Under the pieces are notes generated by a model that was not told the DNA's origin, did no database searches, and saw only the letters and a list, made by a program, of their open reading frames with translations. Position numbers and translations under genes: made by a program. Of a stretch of 64,000 nt of DNA, positions 9,305-16,520 are shown one piece after another. This DNA is from Massilia agri. Lineage in GTDB: Bacteria > Pseudomonadota > Gammaproteobacteria > Burkholderiales > Burkholderiaceae_D. The stretch's first letter is position 1. Each line of letters begins with the position of its first letter. The DNA lies in assembly GCF_024753255.1 (NCBI RefSeq), contig NZ_JANUHA010000020.1:1-64000 (forward strand). Direction: 5' to 3'.

Positions 9305-9948
9305 GATTTAGCCTCGATCACAGTTCGGGACGAGAACGTTTCGCTTCCAAGGGTGCTGCATATTGCACGCCCCTGGTGAAGTAAGGACACGACCGCAACA
9401 CGTAACAGTACGGGATCCTCTTCAGCGAAATGTTGCTCGAGTTCGGTCAGGGTTTTAAAGGAAGGAAGCGCTTTTAGTACCTGGTCCGATAATGCCTTTG
9501 GAACATATCTTCCAAAAGCAGAGAGGTCGCAGAGGAAAGACTCCCAATTCGACAACAACAATTTTTGCCGCGCAATGTCATTAGGATCCACGAAGGCAGG
9601 CTCGACGTTCGAACTAGCAGCCCAGGCCCTGAACGCTGGGATCGAAGAAGGATGATCTAATCTGGATGCAAGTTCGCTGGGGCGCAGTAGAAAAATGAAT
9701 TCTTCGCGTTCCTTCCGGCAGACCCAGAAATCCACTACCCGCTTGCGCTTAAGGTCGGGGAGGCTAAGCGGACGCTCGCAATAGGCTACGACGTCTGGAT
9801 CGGCCTCAAGCAGAGTCCATGCATCGAGCGCGTCACGTCCGAAGAGTGCCAACTGCCGTTGTATCTTGGGACCGAACACATCATAGCGATGGCTTCCGTG
9901 CGGACGACTATTGTCAGTGGGACTTGCGAACCTCAGTGGAACAGACAT
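9301..9948 (-). CDS. tnsA: TnsA-like endonuclease subunit with altered active site
   Basis: A 215-residue homologue of TnsA, the restriction-like nuclease that cuts 5' strands so that Tn7 moves by cut-and-paste. The N-terminal nuclease domain covers about residues 20 to 95. E48 (LLEADPDV) and D73 (VVDFWV) match the Tn7 residues E63 and D114. The next strand reads FLLRP (86 to 90), where Tn7-type enzymes carry a QVK-type motif, so the Gln and the catalytic Lys appear replaced by L87 and R89. The ATG at 9948 sits 5 bases behind a strong AGGAGGT; an upstream TTG (9966) would cover that site and is rejected. It is the first gene of the operon. I assign this alignment from memory of the family. 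Confidence 0.8.
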   Translation of the reverse strand: MSVPLRFASPTDNSRPHGSHRYDVFGPKIQRQLALFGRDALDAWTLLEADPDVVAYCERPLSLPDLKRKRVVDFWVCRKEREEFIFLLRPSELASRLDHPSSIPAFRAWAASSNVEPAFVDPNDIARQKLLLSNWESFLCDLSAFGRYVPKALSDQVLKALPSFKTLTELEQHFAEEDPVLLRVAVVSLLHQGRAICSTLGSETFSSRTVIEAKS

Positions 9949-10297
9949 GACACCTCCTGAACCCAACGTTAGCGATTAGGCAATCTTAACTTAGGGAATC
10001 TTTTTGTGCCATAACATTTTTCCGCGGCCCTGCTCTACCCTCTGATGTGCTGTTAGGCGTTTGAGTCTAAGATCGTTGGATCCAGTTTTTGGTTGAGAAG
10101 CCTGCGATTCGCGACATTGAGGCCGCGCAAGAAGGCTATGATGAAGTCTTTGCCGGCATGTCTGCGAGATCTACAGGGACCTTCATGAAGGGTGCCGAGT
10201 GAACTCCATTGAATAGAGTATGAAGACCTTCCAATTGACTCGCATGGGCGAAACCGCTCTAGGTGGCAGCGCACCCCAGGCCAGAGTCATCGCGAAG
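9949..10297 (-). other. non-coding leader of the tns operon inside the transposon end
   Basis: No supported gene lies here; short open frames on both strands lack ribosome sites and family features. The stretch is AT-rich next to tnsA and must contain its promoter and AGGAGGT ribosome site. A clear -35/-10 pair could not be assigned. Confidence 0.6.
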
Positions 10298-10435
10298 TTT
10301 CAGAATTAGTTCGCGCGTTCGCCGAGTTTCAAAGTTAGTTCGCGATAAAGCGAACTAACTTTGAGATAGCAGAGTAAAGAAATCGCGTAGAATCAAATAG
10401 TTACATGCGAACGAGACAGGTCGAATTTAGTTCGC
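10298..10435. repeat. transposon right-end repeat array (probable TnsB sites)
   Basis: Four related copies are visible. Two direct copies on the plus strand: TTTCAGAATTAGTTCGC at 10298 to 10314 and TTTCAAAGTTAGTTCGC at 10327 to 10343. One inverted: GCGAACTAACTTTGA at 10350 to 10364. One at the outer edge: GTCGAATTTAGTTCGC at 10420 to 10435. The second and third form a perfect inverted pair with 15-base arms and a 6-base spacer. Arrays of transposase sites of this size are typical of Tn7-like ends. The outermost copy abuts GC-rich chromosomal DNA. Confidence 0.7.
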
Positions 10436-10441
10436 CGGACG

Positions 10442-10473
10442 CTTGCGCCGGCGCCAGCCGAAACAGGCGCAAG
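10442..10473 (-). terminator. hairpin after tag
   Basis: CTTGCGCC and GGCGCAAG are perfect 8-base arms around a 16-base loop, starting 5 bases after the tag stop codon. No T-run follows on the minus strand, so it may terminate weakly. It lies between tag and the transposon end and belongs to the chromosome. Confidence 0.4.
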
Positions 10474-10478
10474 GGGCT

Positions 10479-11099
10479 TCAATCCACCACCGGCACCCGG
10501 AAACCGGCCCTGGCCTGCCGGACGTCCGCGGCCACCACGCATTCCCCCACGTGGTCGTTGACCAGCCCCATCGCCTGCATGAAGGCATACACGGTGGTCG
10601 GCCCGACGAACTTCCACCCGCGCCGCTTGAGATCCTTGGCCAGGGTAATCGACTCCTCGGCCGTTGATGCCGTCTGCGGCGGCGCGGCCTTTGCCGGATC
10701 GATTTCGTAGCGCCAGAAATACGCCGCCAGGCTGCCGAATTCCTCCTGCAATGCGACGGCCCGGCGCGCGTTGTTGATCACCGCTTCGATCTTGCCGCGG
10801 TGGCGGACGATGCCCGGGTCCTGCAGCAAGGCCGCCACCCGCGCCTCGTCGAAGCGCGCGACACGGTGGAAGTCGAATCCGTCGAAGACCTTGCGCATGT
10901 GCGCCCGCTTGGCCAGGATCGTGCGCCAGCTGAGGCCCGACTGGAAAGCCTCCAGGCAGAGCTTTTCGAACAGCCGCACGTCGTCCGCGACCGGGAAGCC
11001 CCATTCGGCGTCGTGGTAGGCCTCGAATTCCGGCGCGGCGGCGCACCAGCGGCAGCGCGGACGGCCGTCGCTGCCCGTCATGGTGGCGGCGCCGCTCAT
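10479..11099 (-). CDS. tag: DNA-3-methyladenine glycosylase I
   Basis: A 206-residue Tag-family glycosylase that removes 3-methyladenine from alkylated DNA. Family features: the zinc ligands C16 (RCRWC) and H29 (YHDAEWG), FEKLCLEAFQSGLSW with the helix-hairpin-helix region after it, and the late NDHVGEC pair that completes the zinc site. Length is slightly above the usual 190 because of a short N-terminal extension; an ATG at 11081 would give the shorter form. The start overlaps the yciI stop as ATGA, which places it as the last gene of a tetR-yciI-tag operon. Its 3' end is the likely attachment site of the adjacent Tn7-like element; the gene itself is intact. Confidence 0.93.
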   Translation of the reverse strand: MSGAATMTGSDGRPRCRWCAAAPEFEAYHDAEWGFPVADDVRLFEKLCLEAFQSGLSWRTILAKRAHMRKVFDGFDFHRVARFDEARVAALLQDPGIVRHRGKIEAVINNARRAVALQEEFGSLAAYFWRYEIDPAKAAPPQTASTAEESITLAKDLKRRGWKFVGPTTVYAFMQAMGLVNDHVGECVVAADVRQARAGFRVPVVD

Positions 11100-11389
11100 G
11101 CCGCAGCCAGCGCGGCGCGCAGCGCCGGCGCGACGATCGCGGGCCGGATGGCGACGATGTCGGCGCTGACGATCCCGTGCTCGACGAAGGGATCGCGGCG
11201 CACGCGCGCCGCCAGCAGCTCCGGTGCTTCGCCGGTTGCCAGAACGGTGCCGCCCTGGCCATTATCGAGCGAGCCTGCGAACAGGAAGACGCCGTCCGCG
11301 ATGCCCTGCGCGATCCACTCCTTGTGCGCGGCCATCTACTGGCTCGCCTGGGCGCGAGTCGGTCCAAATCTGAGGAAAATCATGTGCAT
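11096..11389 (-). pseudogene. yciI: YciI-family protein interrupted by an in-frame amber codon
   Basis: Reading from the ATG at 11389, behind AAGGAG, gives MHMIFLRFGPTRAQASQ, then TAG at 11338 to 11336, then MAAHKEWIAQGIADGVFLFA and the rest of a YciI-like ferredoxin-fold domain in the same frame. The part before the stop matches the first beta strand of the family (FLRFGP) and the AAHKEWI helix follows at the expected distance. So the gene is broken by a single nonsense change (for example CAG to TAG), or translation restarts at the ATG right after the stop, giving a 79-residue product that lacks strand one. Function of the family is poorly known. It sits between tetR and tag. Confidence 0.75.
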
Positions 11390-11405
11390 CCGGGTCTCCT
11401 TGGGG

Positions 11406-11990
11406 TCATGAATGGGTGTGGAGCGAATCCAGCCAGTCCTCGACCAGCGCGATTTCGCGGTGGATCAGGTCTTCGTCGTGGAATGCATGGGCCAGCGCGG
11501 CGATGCCCTGGCTGCGCACCAGGAGGTGCAGCGCGAGCGCGTCGGCATCCTGGCCATGGCCGAGGGCCTCGAACTGCGCGCGCAGCCAGTTGCGAAACAG
11601 TTCGAGGATCATGGCGGCGCCGTCCCGTGCCGGATGCGCATGCCTGGCCAGTTCGCTGCACAAGGTCCCGACCGGACAGCCGTAACGCTGGATCGCGTCG
11701 CGGTTCTGTACCAGCATCCGGGCGAAGCGCCGCAGGCGAGCGCCGGCGTCCGGCGCCTCGGCGGCCCATGCGGCCAGCATGCCGCGCGTCCTGTCCGTAC
11801 GCAGCGCGATCACGGCATCGAGGATCTCGTCCTTGCTCCTGAAGTGATGGTAGAAATTGCCGCGCGAGATGTGCACCTGCGCGGCGATATCGGCAAAGGA
11901 CGTGCTGGCGACGCCCTGCTGGTAAAACAAGGCGTCGGCCGCGGCGATGATGGCGTCGCGCGTACTTGCGGGATGATGTTTGTTTGACAT
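11406..11990 (-). CDS. TetR-family transcriptional regulator
   Basis: A 194-residue TetR-family repressor. The N-terminal helix-turn-helix spans about residues 10 to 56, with TSFADIAAQVHISRGNFYHHF as the helix-turn-helix and the YHHFRSKDEIL signature after it. The C-terminal ligand domain resembles the TetR_C_6 / AcuR-type group with a single Cys (GCPVGTLCSEL). It is the first gene of a minus-strand operon followed by yciI and tag. An 18-base palindrome lies 14 bases upstream of its start codon and is the obvious operator, so it probably represses its own operon. The ligand cannot be deduced. Confidence 0.88.
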   Translation of the reverse strand: MSNKHHPASTRDAIIAAADALFYQQGVASTSFADIAAQVHISRGNFYHHFRSKDEILDAVIALRTDRTRGMLAAWAAEAPDAGARLRRFARMLVQNRDAIQRYGCPVGTLCSELARHAHPARDGAAMILELFRNWLRAQFEALGHGQDADALALHLLVRSQGIAALAHAFHDEDLIHREIALVEDWLDSLHTHS

Positions 11991-12003
11991 GACGCCAACG
12001 ATA

Positions 12004-12021
12004 CTAGGACAGTCGTCCTAG
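12004..12021. promoter_or_regulatory. palindromic operator upstream of tetR
   Basis: CTAGGAC and GTCCTAG are perfect 7-base arms around AGTC, 14 bases before the tetR ATG. TetR-family repressors commonly bind such 16 to 20 base palindromes at their own promoters. Confidence 0.6.
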
Positions 12022-12046
12022 GCGGTCAAACCAGGTTGCATACTGC

Positions 12047-12077
12047 GAAAAAAAACCGCGGGCATGGCCCGCGGTTT
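12047..12077 (-). terminator. Rho-independent terminator of the TonB receptor gene
   Basis: AAACCGCGGGC and GCCCGCGGTTT are perfect 11-base arms around ATG. On the minus strand the hairpin is followed by a run of T (A-run 12048 to 12055 on the plus strand). It lies 25 bases after the receptor stop codon and separates it from the tetR operator. Confidence 0.85.
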
Positions 12078-12101
12078 CATGCGCTACAAGCGCGCTCGGG
12101 A

Positions 12102-15100
12102 TCAGAACTTGTGGTTGTACTCGACCGTGAAGCGCGCATAACGCGGCGTCTGGGTCGACAGGACACGGTGATAGCTGTCCAGGCGGGTCTGGGTCGAGTT
12201 CTGGTTCAGCTGCTCCGAGATCGACTGTACCGTCTGGCGGTTCATGACGTTGAACACATCCAGCCTCACCGCCATGCCCTTCACATAGGACGGCATGTAG
12301 GCCAGGTTCAGGTCCAGGCGCGTGGTCCACGGCAGGCGCCCTTCCGAACCACGCGGGGCCGGACGGCCGAAGCAGGTATCGTAGTAGGAACCGTAACTGT
12401 GCGCGGCCGGCACGGTCGGGTCGGCGCCCAGGCAGTTCTTCGGACGGCCGGATTGCGCCAGCAGGTTGCCGCCGACCATCCATTCCGGAGTGAACTGGTA
12501 GAAGCCGAAAGCCTTCAGCTGGTGGGTGCGGTCGTTCGGCAGCGGGCCGTACTTGCCGCGCATCAGCTCAGGCTTGTCCCAGCTTACGGTATGCGACACG
12601 TCCAGCTGGCCGATGTCCGACTGGGTCTGCCCTTCCGTGTTGCCGTAGTTCTTCGACCAGGTATAGTTCACGCGGCCGTACCAGCCGTTGCGGAACGGGT
12701 GTTCGACGAACAGGTCGACCGCCTTGTAGGTACGCTTCGCCTCGTCGAAGCCGAGCTCGGCTGCCGTGAGCTTCACTTCGGTCAGGTTGGTGCCGGTGTT
12801 GGCGAAGTCGACCAGGAAGGTGTTGTCCTCGCCCGGATTGAAGGCGGCGCAACCGAAGCCGGTCCACTTCGAGGTGTTCACGTTCGGATTACGCGCAAGC
12901 CAGGCCAGGAAAGGACGGTTGTCGCACATGTCGTCGATGGTCGAACGCAGGGTGCGGTAGGTTGCGCGGGCGCCAAAGGTGATGTCCGGCGTGAGCGCGC
13001 GCTCGAATCCGAGCGTGATCTCGTCCTGGTAGGTCGGCTCCAGGTCCTGGGCGGCGACGGTGCTCGGGTGCTTGGCCTGGAAGTACTCGTTATTGGTCGA
13101 GAACGGCGCCGGAACCAGCGGCACCAGGCCCTGTGGGGCTCCGGTGACCGGGTCGATGCCCGTGTAGGTGAAGGACTGGCTGGTGAACAGCGAGCGCGAA
13201 GCGCCGCGCACCGAGATATTGGTCGGCACCTGCACGAAGTAGCGGCCGGCCGTACCGAAGACCTTCAGGGTCGAGTCGCCGTTGACGTCCCAGGATGCCG
13301 AGAAGCGCGGTGCGATCTGGTCCTTGATGTCCATGAACTTCTGCTTCTCGCCGTTGCGGTTCTCGAACTGCTCGTTGCGCACGCCGATGGTCAGCAGCAG
13401 GTCCTTGGTGACCTGCCAGCGGTCTTCGATGTACTGCGCGGACTGGTCGGAATAGGCGTCGGTGATCGAGGTGAACTTGGTCTCGGTCACGTAGTAGCCC
13501 TGCAGGCCATAGCCGCCACCGCTGGCCGGGGCGACGACCACGTTCTGCAGCGCGATCGGCGTGGTCGGCGACTGCGCGCTGCGCGCATAGGCCCACAGGC
13601 CGCCGCCGGCGCGGTATACGCCCGCGTCCTCGGAGCTCAGGCGGTTCTCGTCGATACCGGCGCGGATGGTGTGGTTGCCCAGCTTGTATTCCAGGTCCAG
13701 GCGCGCGCTCTCGACGGTATCTTCGCCGCCCGTGATCGGAACGTTGCCGCTGATGGGGTTGGGGCTCGGATCCGGCAGGCCGGGCACCTTGCCGGTGGAC
13801 GTGTAGGTCACCTGGTAGACGTTCGGGTTCACGCCCGGGTAGCTGCCGTAGGTGTTCTCGTGCTTGGTCTTCGAGCGGCCGTACAGGGCGGTCACGGTCA
13901 GGTCGTCGGTGATGTTGCCGGTGTACTTCAGGATGTTGACGATACCGCCGACCGGGGTCTCGCCCGAGAAGTTCTTGTAGTGTTCGCTGGCCCCGGTGAC
14001 GCCGTTGCGCGCGCCGGTCGTGTAGTTGTAGCCGGACAGGTACTTGTCCTTCTTCGACGTGTCACCGAAGCCGGTGTACTCGAGGCGGTGGTTGTCGTTG
14101 ATGTTCCAGTCCAGCTTCACCAGATAGCGGGTGGTATCGGTCTCCGAATCCTCCCAGCCCCGGATGTTCGACGCGGTGTTCAGGCGCAGGCCGTTGATGG
14201 CATTGGTGCCGGAAAATTCGGTGCGGGTCTGTTCGAGCGAGCCGAAGAAGAACAGCTTGTCCTGGATCAGCGGACCGCCGACGTTGAAGCCGAGCAGCTT
14301 GCGGTCGGTCTCGTTGCCGGAGCGGCGGCGGTACAGGGTTCCGTCAGTCGCGGCCGTATTCGGGGCGCCGACCTTCGGGTAGTAGATGTCGACCTGGCTG
14401 GCGGCCAGGTTCTTCGGCTCCCACTGGGCGATGCCGCCCACTTCCCAGCGATTGGTGCCGCTCTTGGTGGTGATGTTGGCCACGCCGCCGACGGAGCGGC
14501 CGAACTCCGCGCCGAAGCCGCCGGTCAGGATCTGCGCCTGGCCGATTGCACCGTAGGGGAGCTCCATGTAGCCGAGCTGGGTCAGCGGGTTGGTGACCGG
14601 GAAACCGTTCACGTAATAGGAGTTTTCCGAAACCGCGCCGCCGCCGAAGCTGTTGGCGCCGTTCGGGTAGCGGCTGTCGCCCTGGGTCGTGTTCGGCGCG
14701 ATCAGGATGATCGACTCGACGTTGCGCGCGATAGGCAGGTTCTGCAGCTGCTGCGAGGTGAAGACGGCGCCGTTATTGGTGTTGCTCACGTCGATCGTGC
14801 GACGACGGCCGACGACCTGCACCTGCTGGGTGGTGAACACCGCTTCGGCGCCCTGGCCGATCAGCACCTCGACTTCGCGGGTCTGCACGACGGTGCCATT
14901 GCGCACCAGCTGGACCGAGTAGCGGCCCGGCGGCAGCGAGGTCGCCAGATAGCGGCCGTTGCTTTCGACCGTCGCGGTGCGGCGCAGCTTGGTGTCCAGG
15001 TTCTCGATGACGACCGTTGCGCCTGCGGGGCTTTCGACGGCGCCGTAGACGTTACCGGTGGTATTCGATTGCGCCAGCACCGTCGAACTCATTCCAAGCG

Positions 15101-15161
15101 TCAGTGCGGTGGCACCGAATGCCAGGGCAAGCGAGCGGGCCAGTTTTGTTTTTACTGCCAT
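12102..15161 (-). CDS. Oar-like TonB-dependent outer-membrane receptor
   Basis: A 1019-residue outer-membrane protein. A signal peptide ends at about residue 30 (STVLA). An N-terminal carboxypeptidase-regulatory-like beta-sandwich (about 34 to 100, AGATVVIENLDT) is followed by a plug domain (about 120 to 230, with GGFGAEFGRSVGGVANITTK) and a long 22-strand-type barrel ending in the aromatic residue of VEYNHKF. This layout is the Oar/SusC-like group common in Oxalobacteraceae and Xanthomonads, used for large substrates; the ligand is unknown. The ATG at 15161 has AGGAGA upstream; the frame is open further up to 15284, but that region would precede the signal peptide. Monocistronic, with its own terminator and a hairpin in the upstream region. 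Confidence 0.88.
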   Translation of the reverse strand: MAVKTKLARSLALAFGATALTLGMSSTVLAQSNTTGNVYGAVESPAGATVVIENLDTKLRRTATVESNGRYLATSLPPGRYSVQLVRNGTVVQTREVEVLIGQGAEAVFTTQQVQVVGRRRTIDVSNTNNGAVFTSQQLQNLPIARNVESIILIAPNTTQGDSRYPNGANSFGGGAVSENSYYVNGFPVTNPLTQLGYMELPYGAIGQAQILTGGFGAEFGRSVGGVANITTKSGTNRWEVGGIAQWEPKNLAASQVDIYYPKVGAPNTAATDGTLYRRRSGNETDRKLLGFNVGGPLIQDKLFFFGSLEQTRTEFSGTNAINGLRLNTASNIRGWEDSETDTTRYLVKLDWNINDNHRLEYTGFGDTSKKDKYLSGYNYTTGARNGVTGASEHYKNFSGETPVGGIVNILKYTGNITDDLTVTALYGRSKTKHENTYGSYPGVNPNVYQVTYTSTGKVPGLPDPSPNPISGNVPITGGEDTVESARLDLEYKLGNHTIRAGIDENRLSSEDAGVYRAGGGLWAYARSAQSPTTPIALQNVVVAPASGGGYGLQGYYVTETKFTSITDAYSDQSAQYIEDRWQVTKDLLLTIGVRNEQFENRNGEKQKFMDIKDQIAPRFSASWDVNGDSTLKVFGTAGRYFVQVPTNISVRGASRSLFTSQSFTYTGIDPVTGAPQGLVPLVPAPFSTNNEYFQAKHPSTVAAQDLEPTYQDEITLGFERALTPDITFGARATYRTLRSTIDDMCDNRPFLAWLARNPNVNTSKWTGFGCAAFNPGEDNTFLVDFANTGTNLTEVKLTAAELGFDEAKRTYKAVDLFVEHPFRNGWYGRVNYTWSKNYGNTEGQTQSDIGQLDVSHTVSWDKPELMRGKYGPLPNDRTHQLKAFGFYQFTPEWMVGGNLLAQSGRPKNCLGADPTVPAAHSYGSYYDTCFGRPAPRGSEGRLPWTTRLDLNLAYMPSYVKGMAVRLDVFNVMNRQTVQSISEQLNQNSTQTRLDSYHRVLSTQTPRYARFTVEYNHKF

Positions 15162-15478
15162 GTAGTGTCTCCTGTTCTTTGTGATCTGCCGCCTTGTTGG
15201 CGGCAGGCTGAATCCTCCCGCCTGACGTGGCGTCGTGGCCGTGCCGGAGAAAGAGGACTGGATGATTCTATTTGTAAATATCATCCATAGATCAGTTCAC
15301 ACAGAACAAATATCCCTATATATTCGTACAAATGCACTGCGCTGGCATCGTTTCTTAGGAAAGGGAGAAGATACCGACTATTTGGGCGCGTGTTCGATGA
15401 TTTTCCGGTATTGACGATGTATTCAGCCGAGTTGGCTCTTGCTTAAGATTGTTGTTAAAGCACAACGAGCCGCAGGGA
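15162..15478. other. intergenic region upstream of the TonB receptor
   Basis: No gene is seen in these 317 bases. The part at 15255 to 15350 is AT-rich compared with everything around it and must hold the receptor promoter. It contains the inverted repeat listed separately. Confidence 0.6.
15259..15287. promoter_or_regulatory. inverted repeat in the receptor promoter region
   Basis: TGGATGAT and ATCATCCA are perfect 8-base arms around 13 AT-rich bases, about 100 bases upstream of the receptor ATG. It could be an operator or, if transcribed, a leader hairpin. Confidence 0.4.
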
Positions 15479-16381
15479 TTACGCCGCTGCCTCTCCCGAA
15501 TGGCAGGGCTGGGCGCGCTTGGCCGGATGCCAAAGCACTGCCGAGGCGTCGTCGGCCGCTTTCACCACGGTCGCAGCAGCGCGCGTGGCGGCTTCGTGGG
15601 CCCGCAGTTGCGCGAGTGCGGCTTGCAGACCTTCCCCGATGCACAGTCTGAAGAGGCTGTCTGGAGTATGCAGGCCATAGGTATCGACCAGCCGGTAGAA
15701 GCCGTCGCTCATGACGAGGATGGCCGAGCCTGCGGGAGCATCGACCGTGGCGGTACGGGCAGCGAAGGCGCCATTCGGGCGCAGACACAGGGAATTGCTG
15801 TCCGGCGCCGTATTCTGCACGACACGGCGTGCGCGCAGCATGGGCAGGAGTCGGGAGAAACGGGTCGCCGGGTCCTGGACGCCTTCCTCCTTGAGCCTGG
15901 CGACCTCGGCGCGCACGATCGCTTCCTGCGGGTTTACGAAAGGATCGAGGTCGCGTACTTCGCCATCGGGGGTGCGCATCAGGATCGTGCAATCGCCAAG
16001 GGAGTACAGCTCCAGCCTGTGGCCGGCGCCCGTCACGCGCGCCCGCACCCAGGAAAGTGCGGCGATCGGCCATGCGTAATCGGGGACGTCGCGCTCTCCG
16101 CCAAGCTCCTGAAATCGTGCGTACACGGGCTCGATGGCCTTGCGGACGGCTTCGTGCTGGGCAAGTCCTTCACGCATGACCGATTCCAGCACGGAGGCAA
16201 ACTGGCCGACGAACCAGCAAACGTCGCCGCGGACCGGATCGATGTAGTCGCGGTCGGCCACCGAAGTGGCGCCGTCGATGACAAGCAGTTCGTGTCCGTG
16301 ACGCGATACGGTGGCGATTGCCAGGTCTTCGTTCCGGGCTGGTCGAGCCCCTGAGGATACCGCTTCGAGATGCATGTTCAT
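15479..16381 (-). CDS. PP2C-like Ser/Thr protein phosphatase
   Basis: A 300-residue protein of the PPM/PP2C phosphatase fold. Metal-site motifs are visible in order: NED at 17 to 19, VIDGATS with D36 and G37, LYSLGDC near residue 125, LVMSDGFY near 225, and ADDASAV near the C-terminus. This is a stand-alone bacterial PP2C, cytoplasmic, without membrane or sensor domains. Such enzymes dephosphorylate Ser/Thr-phosphoproteins made by Hanks kinases, but no kinase gene is nearby. An alternative start is the ATG two codons in. It is flanked by the receptor promoter on one side and a 10-base-arm inverted repeat on its 5' side. Confidence 0.8.
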   Translation of the reverse strand: MNMHLEAVSSGARPARNEDLAIATVSRHGHELLVIDGATSVADRDYIDPVRGDVCWFVGQFASVLESVMREGLAQHEAVRKAIEPVYARFQELGGERDVPDYAWPIAALSWVRARVTGAGHRLELYSLGDCTILMRTPDGEVRDLDPFVNPQEAIVRAEVARLKEEGVQDPATRFSRLLPMLRARRVVQNTAPDSNSLCLRPNGAFAARTATVDAPAGSAILVMSDGFYRLVDTYGLHTPDSLFRLCIGEGLQAALAQLRAHEAATRAAATVVKAADDASAVLWHPAKRAQPCHSGEAAA

Positions 16382-16451
16382 GTCAGGGTGCCGCGCTTGT
16401 ACGGAGGAAGAGTCGACTGCATCATCATACCTATCGGCGCATGACGGAGGA

Positions 16452-16480
16452 ACTCGACATTATATATGCTAATGTCGAGT
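16452..16480. promoter_or_regulatory. long inverted repeat upstream of the PP2C gene
   Basis: ACTCGACATT and AATGTCGAGT are perfect 10-base arms around a 9-base AT-rich spacer, 71 bases upstream of the phosphatase start codon. Arm length and symmetry suit a dimeric regulator. Confidence 0.5.
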
Positions 16481-16520
16481 GAATAATAGCATCTGTATTC
16501 TATCCTGGCGATCAGGATGG

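Larger units (their letters stand above)
1..10435. mobile_element. Tn7-like transposon, right-hand part (left end outside window)
   Basis: A tnsA-tnsB-tnsC-tniQ set, all on the minus strand, occupies 4763 to 9948. To its right is a 490-base non-coding end with repeated TTAGTTCGC motifs, the last ending at 10435. Base composition changes sharply there: AT-richer with mixed codon use to the left, very GC-rich to the right. In Tn7 the tnsA-proximal end lies next to the attachment gene; here it lies next to the 3' end of tag. No matching left-end repeats were found at 1 to 4700, so the cargo probably continues beyond base 1. The exact terminal base and the target duplication cannot be fixed without the other end. 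Confidence 0.8.

Noticed and set aside
9949..9966. TTG 9966 as start of tnsA
   Set aside because: It would place the strong AGGAGGT inside the coding sequence; the ATG at 9948 is correctly spaced behind it.
10053..10274. 73-codon minus-strand frame in the transposon end
   Set aside because: No ribosome site or family features; it lies in the leader and end-repeat region.
12036..15290. 1084-codon open frame on the plus strand across the TonB receptor gene
   Set aside because: It is antisense to a clear outer-membrane receptor with signal peptide, plug and barrel; its Val/Gly/Arg/His-rich translation is what antisense of GC-rich coding DNA gives.
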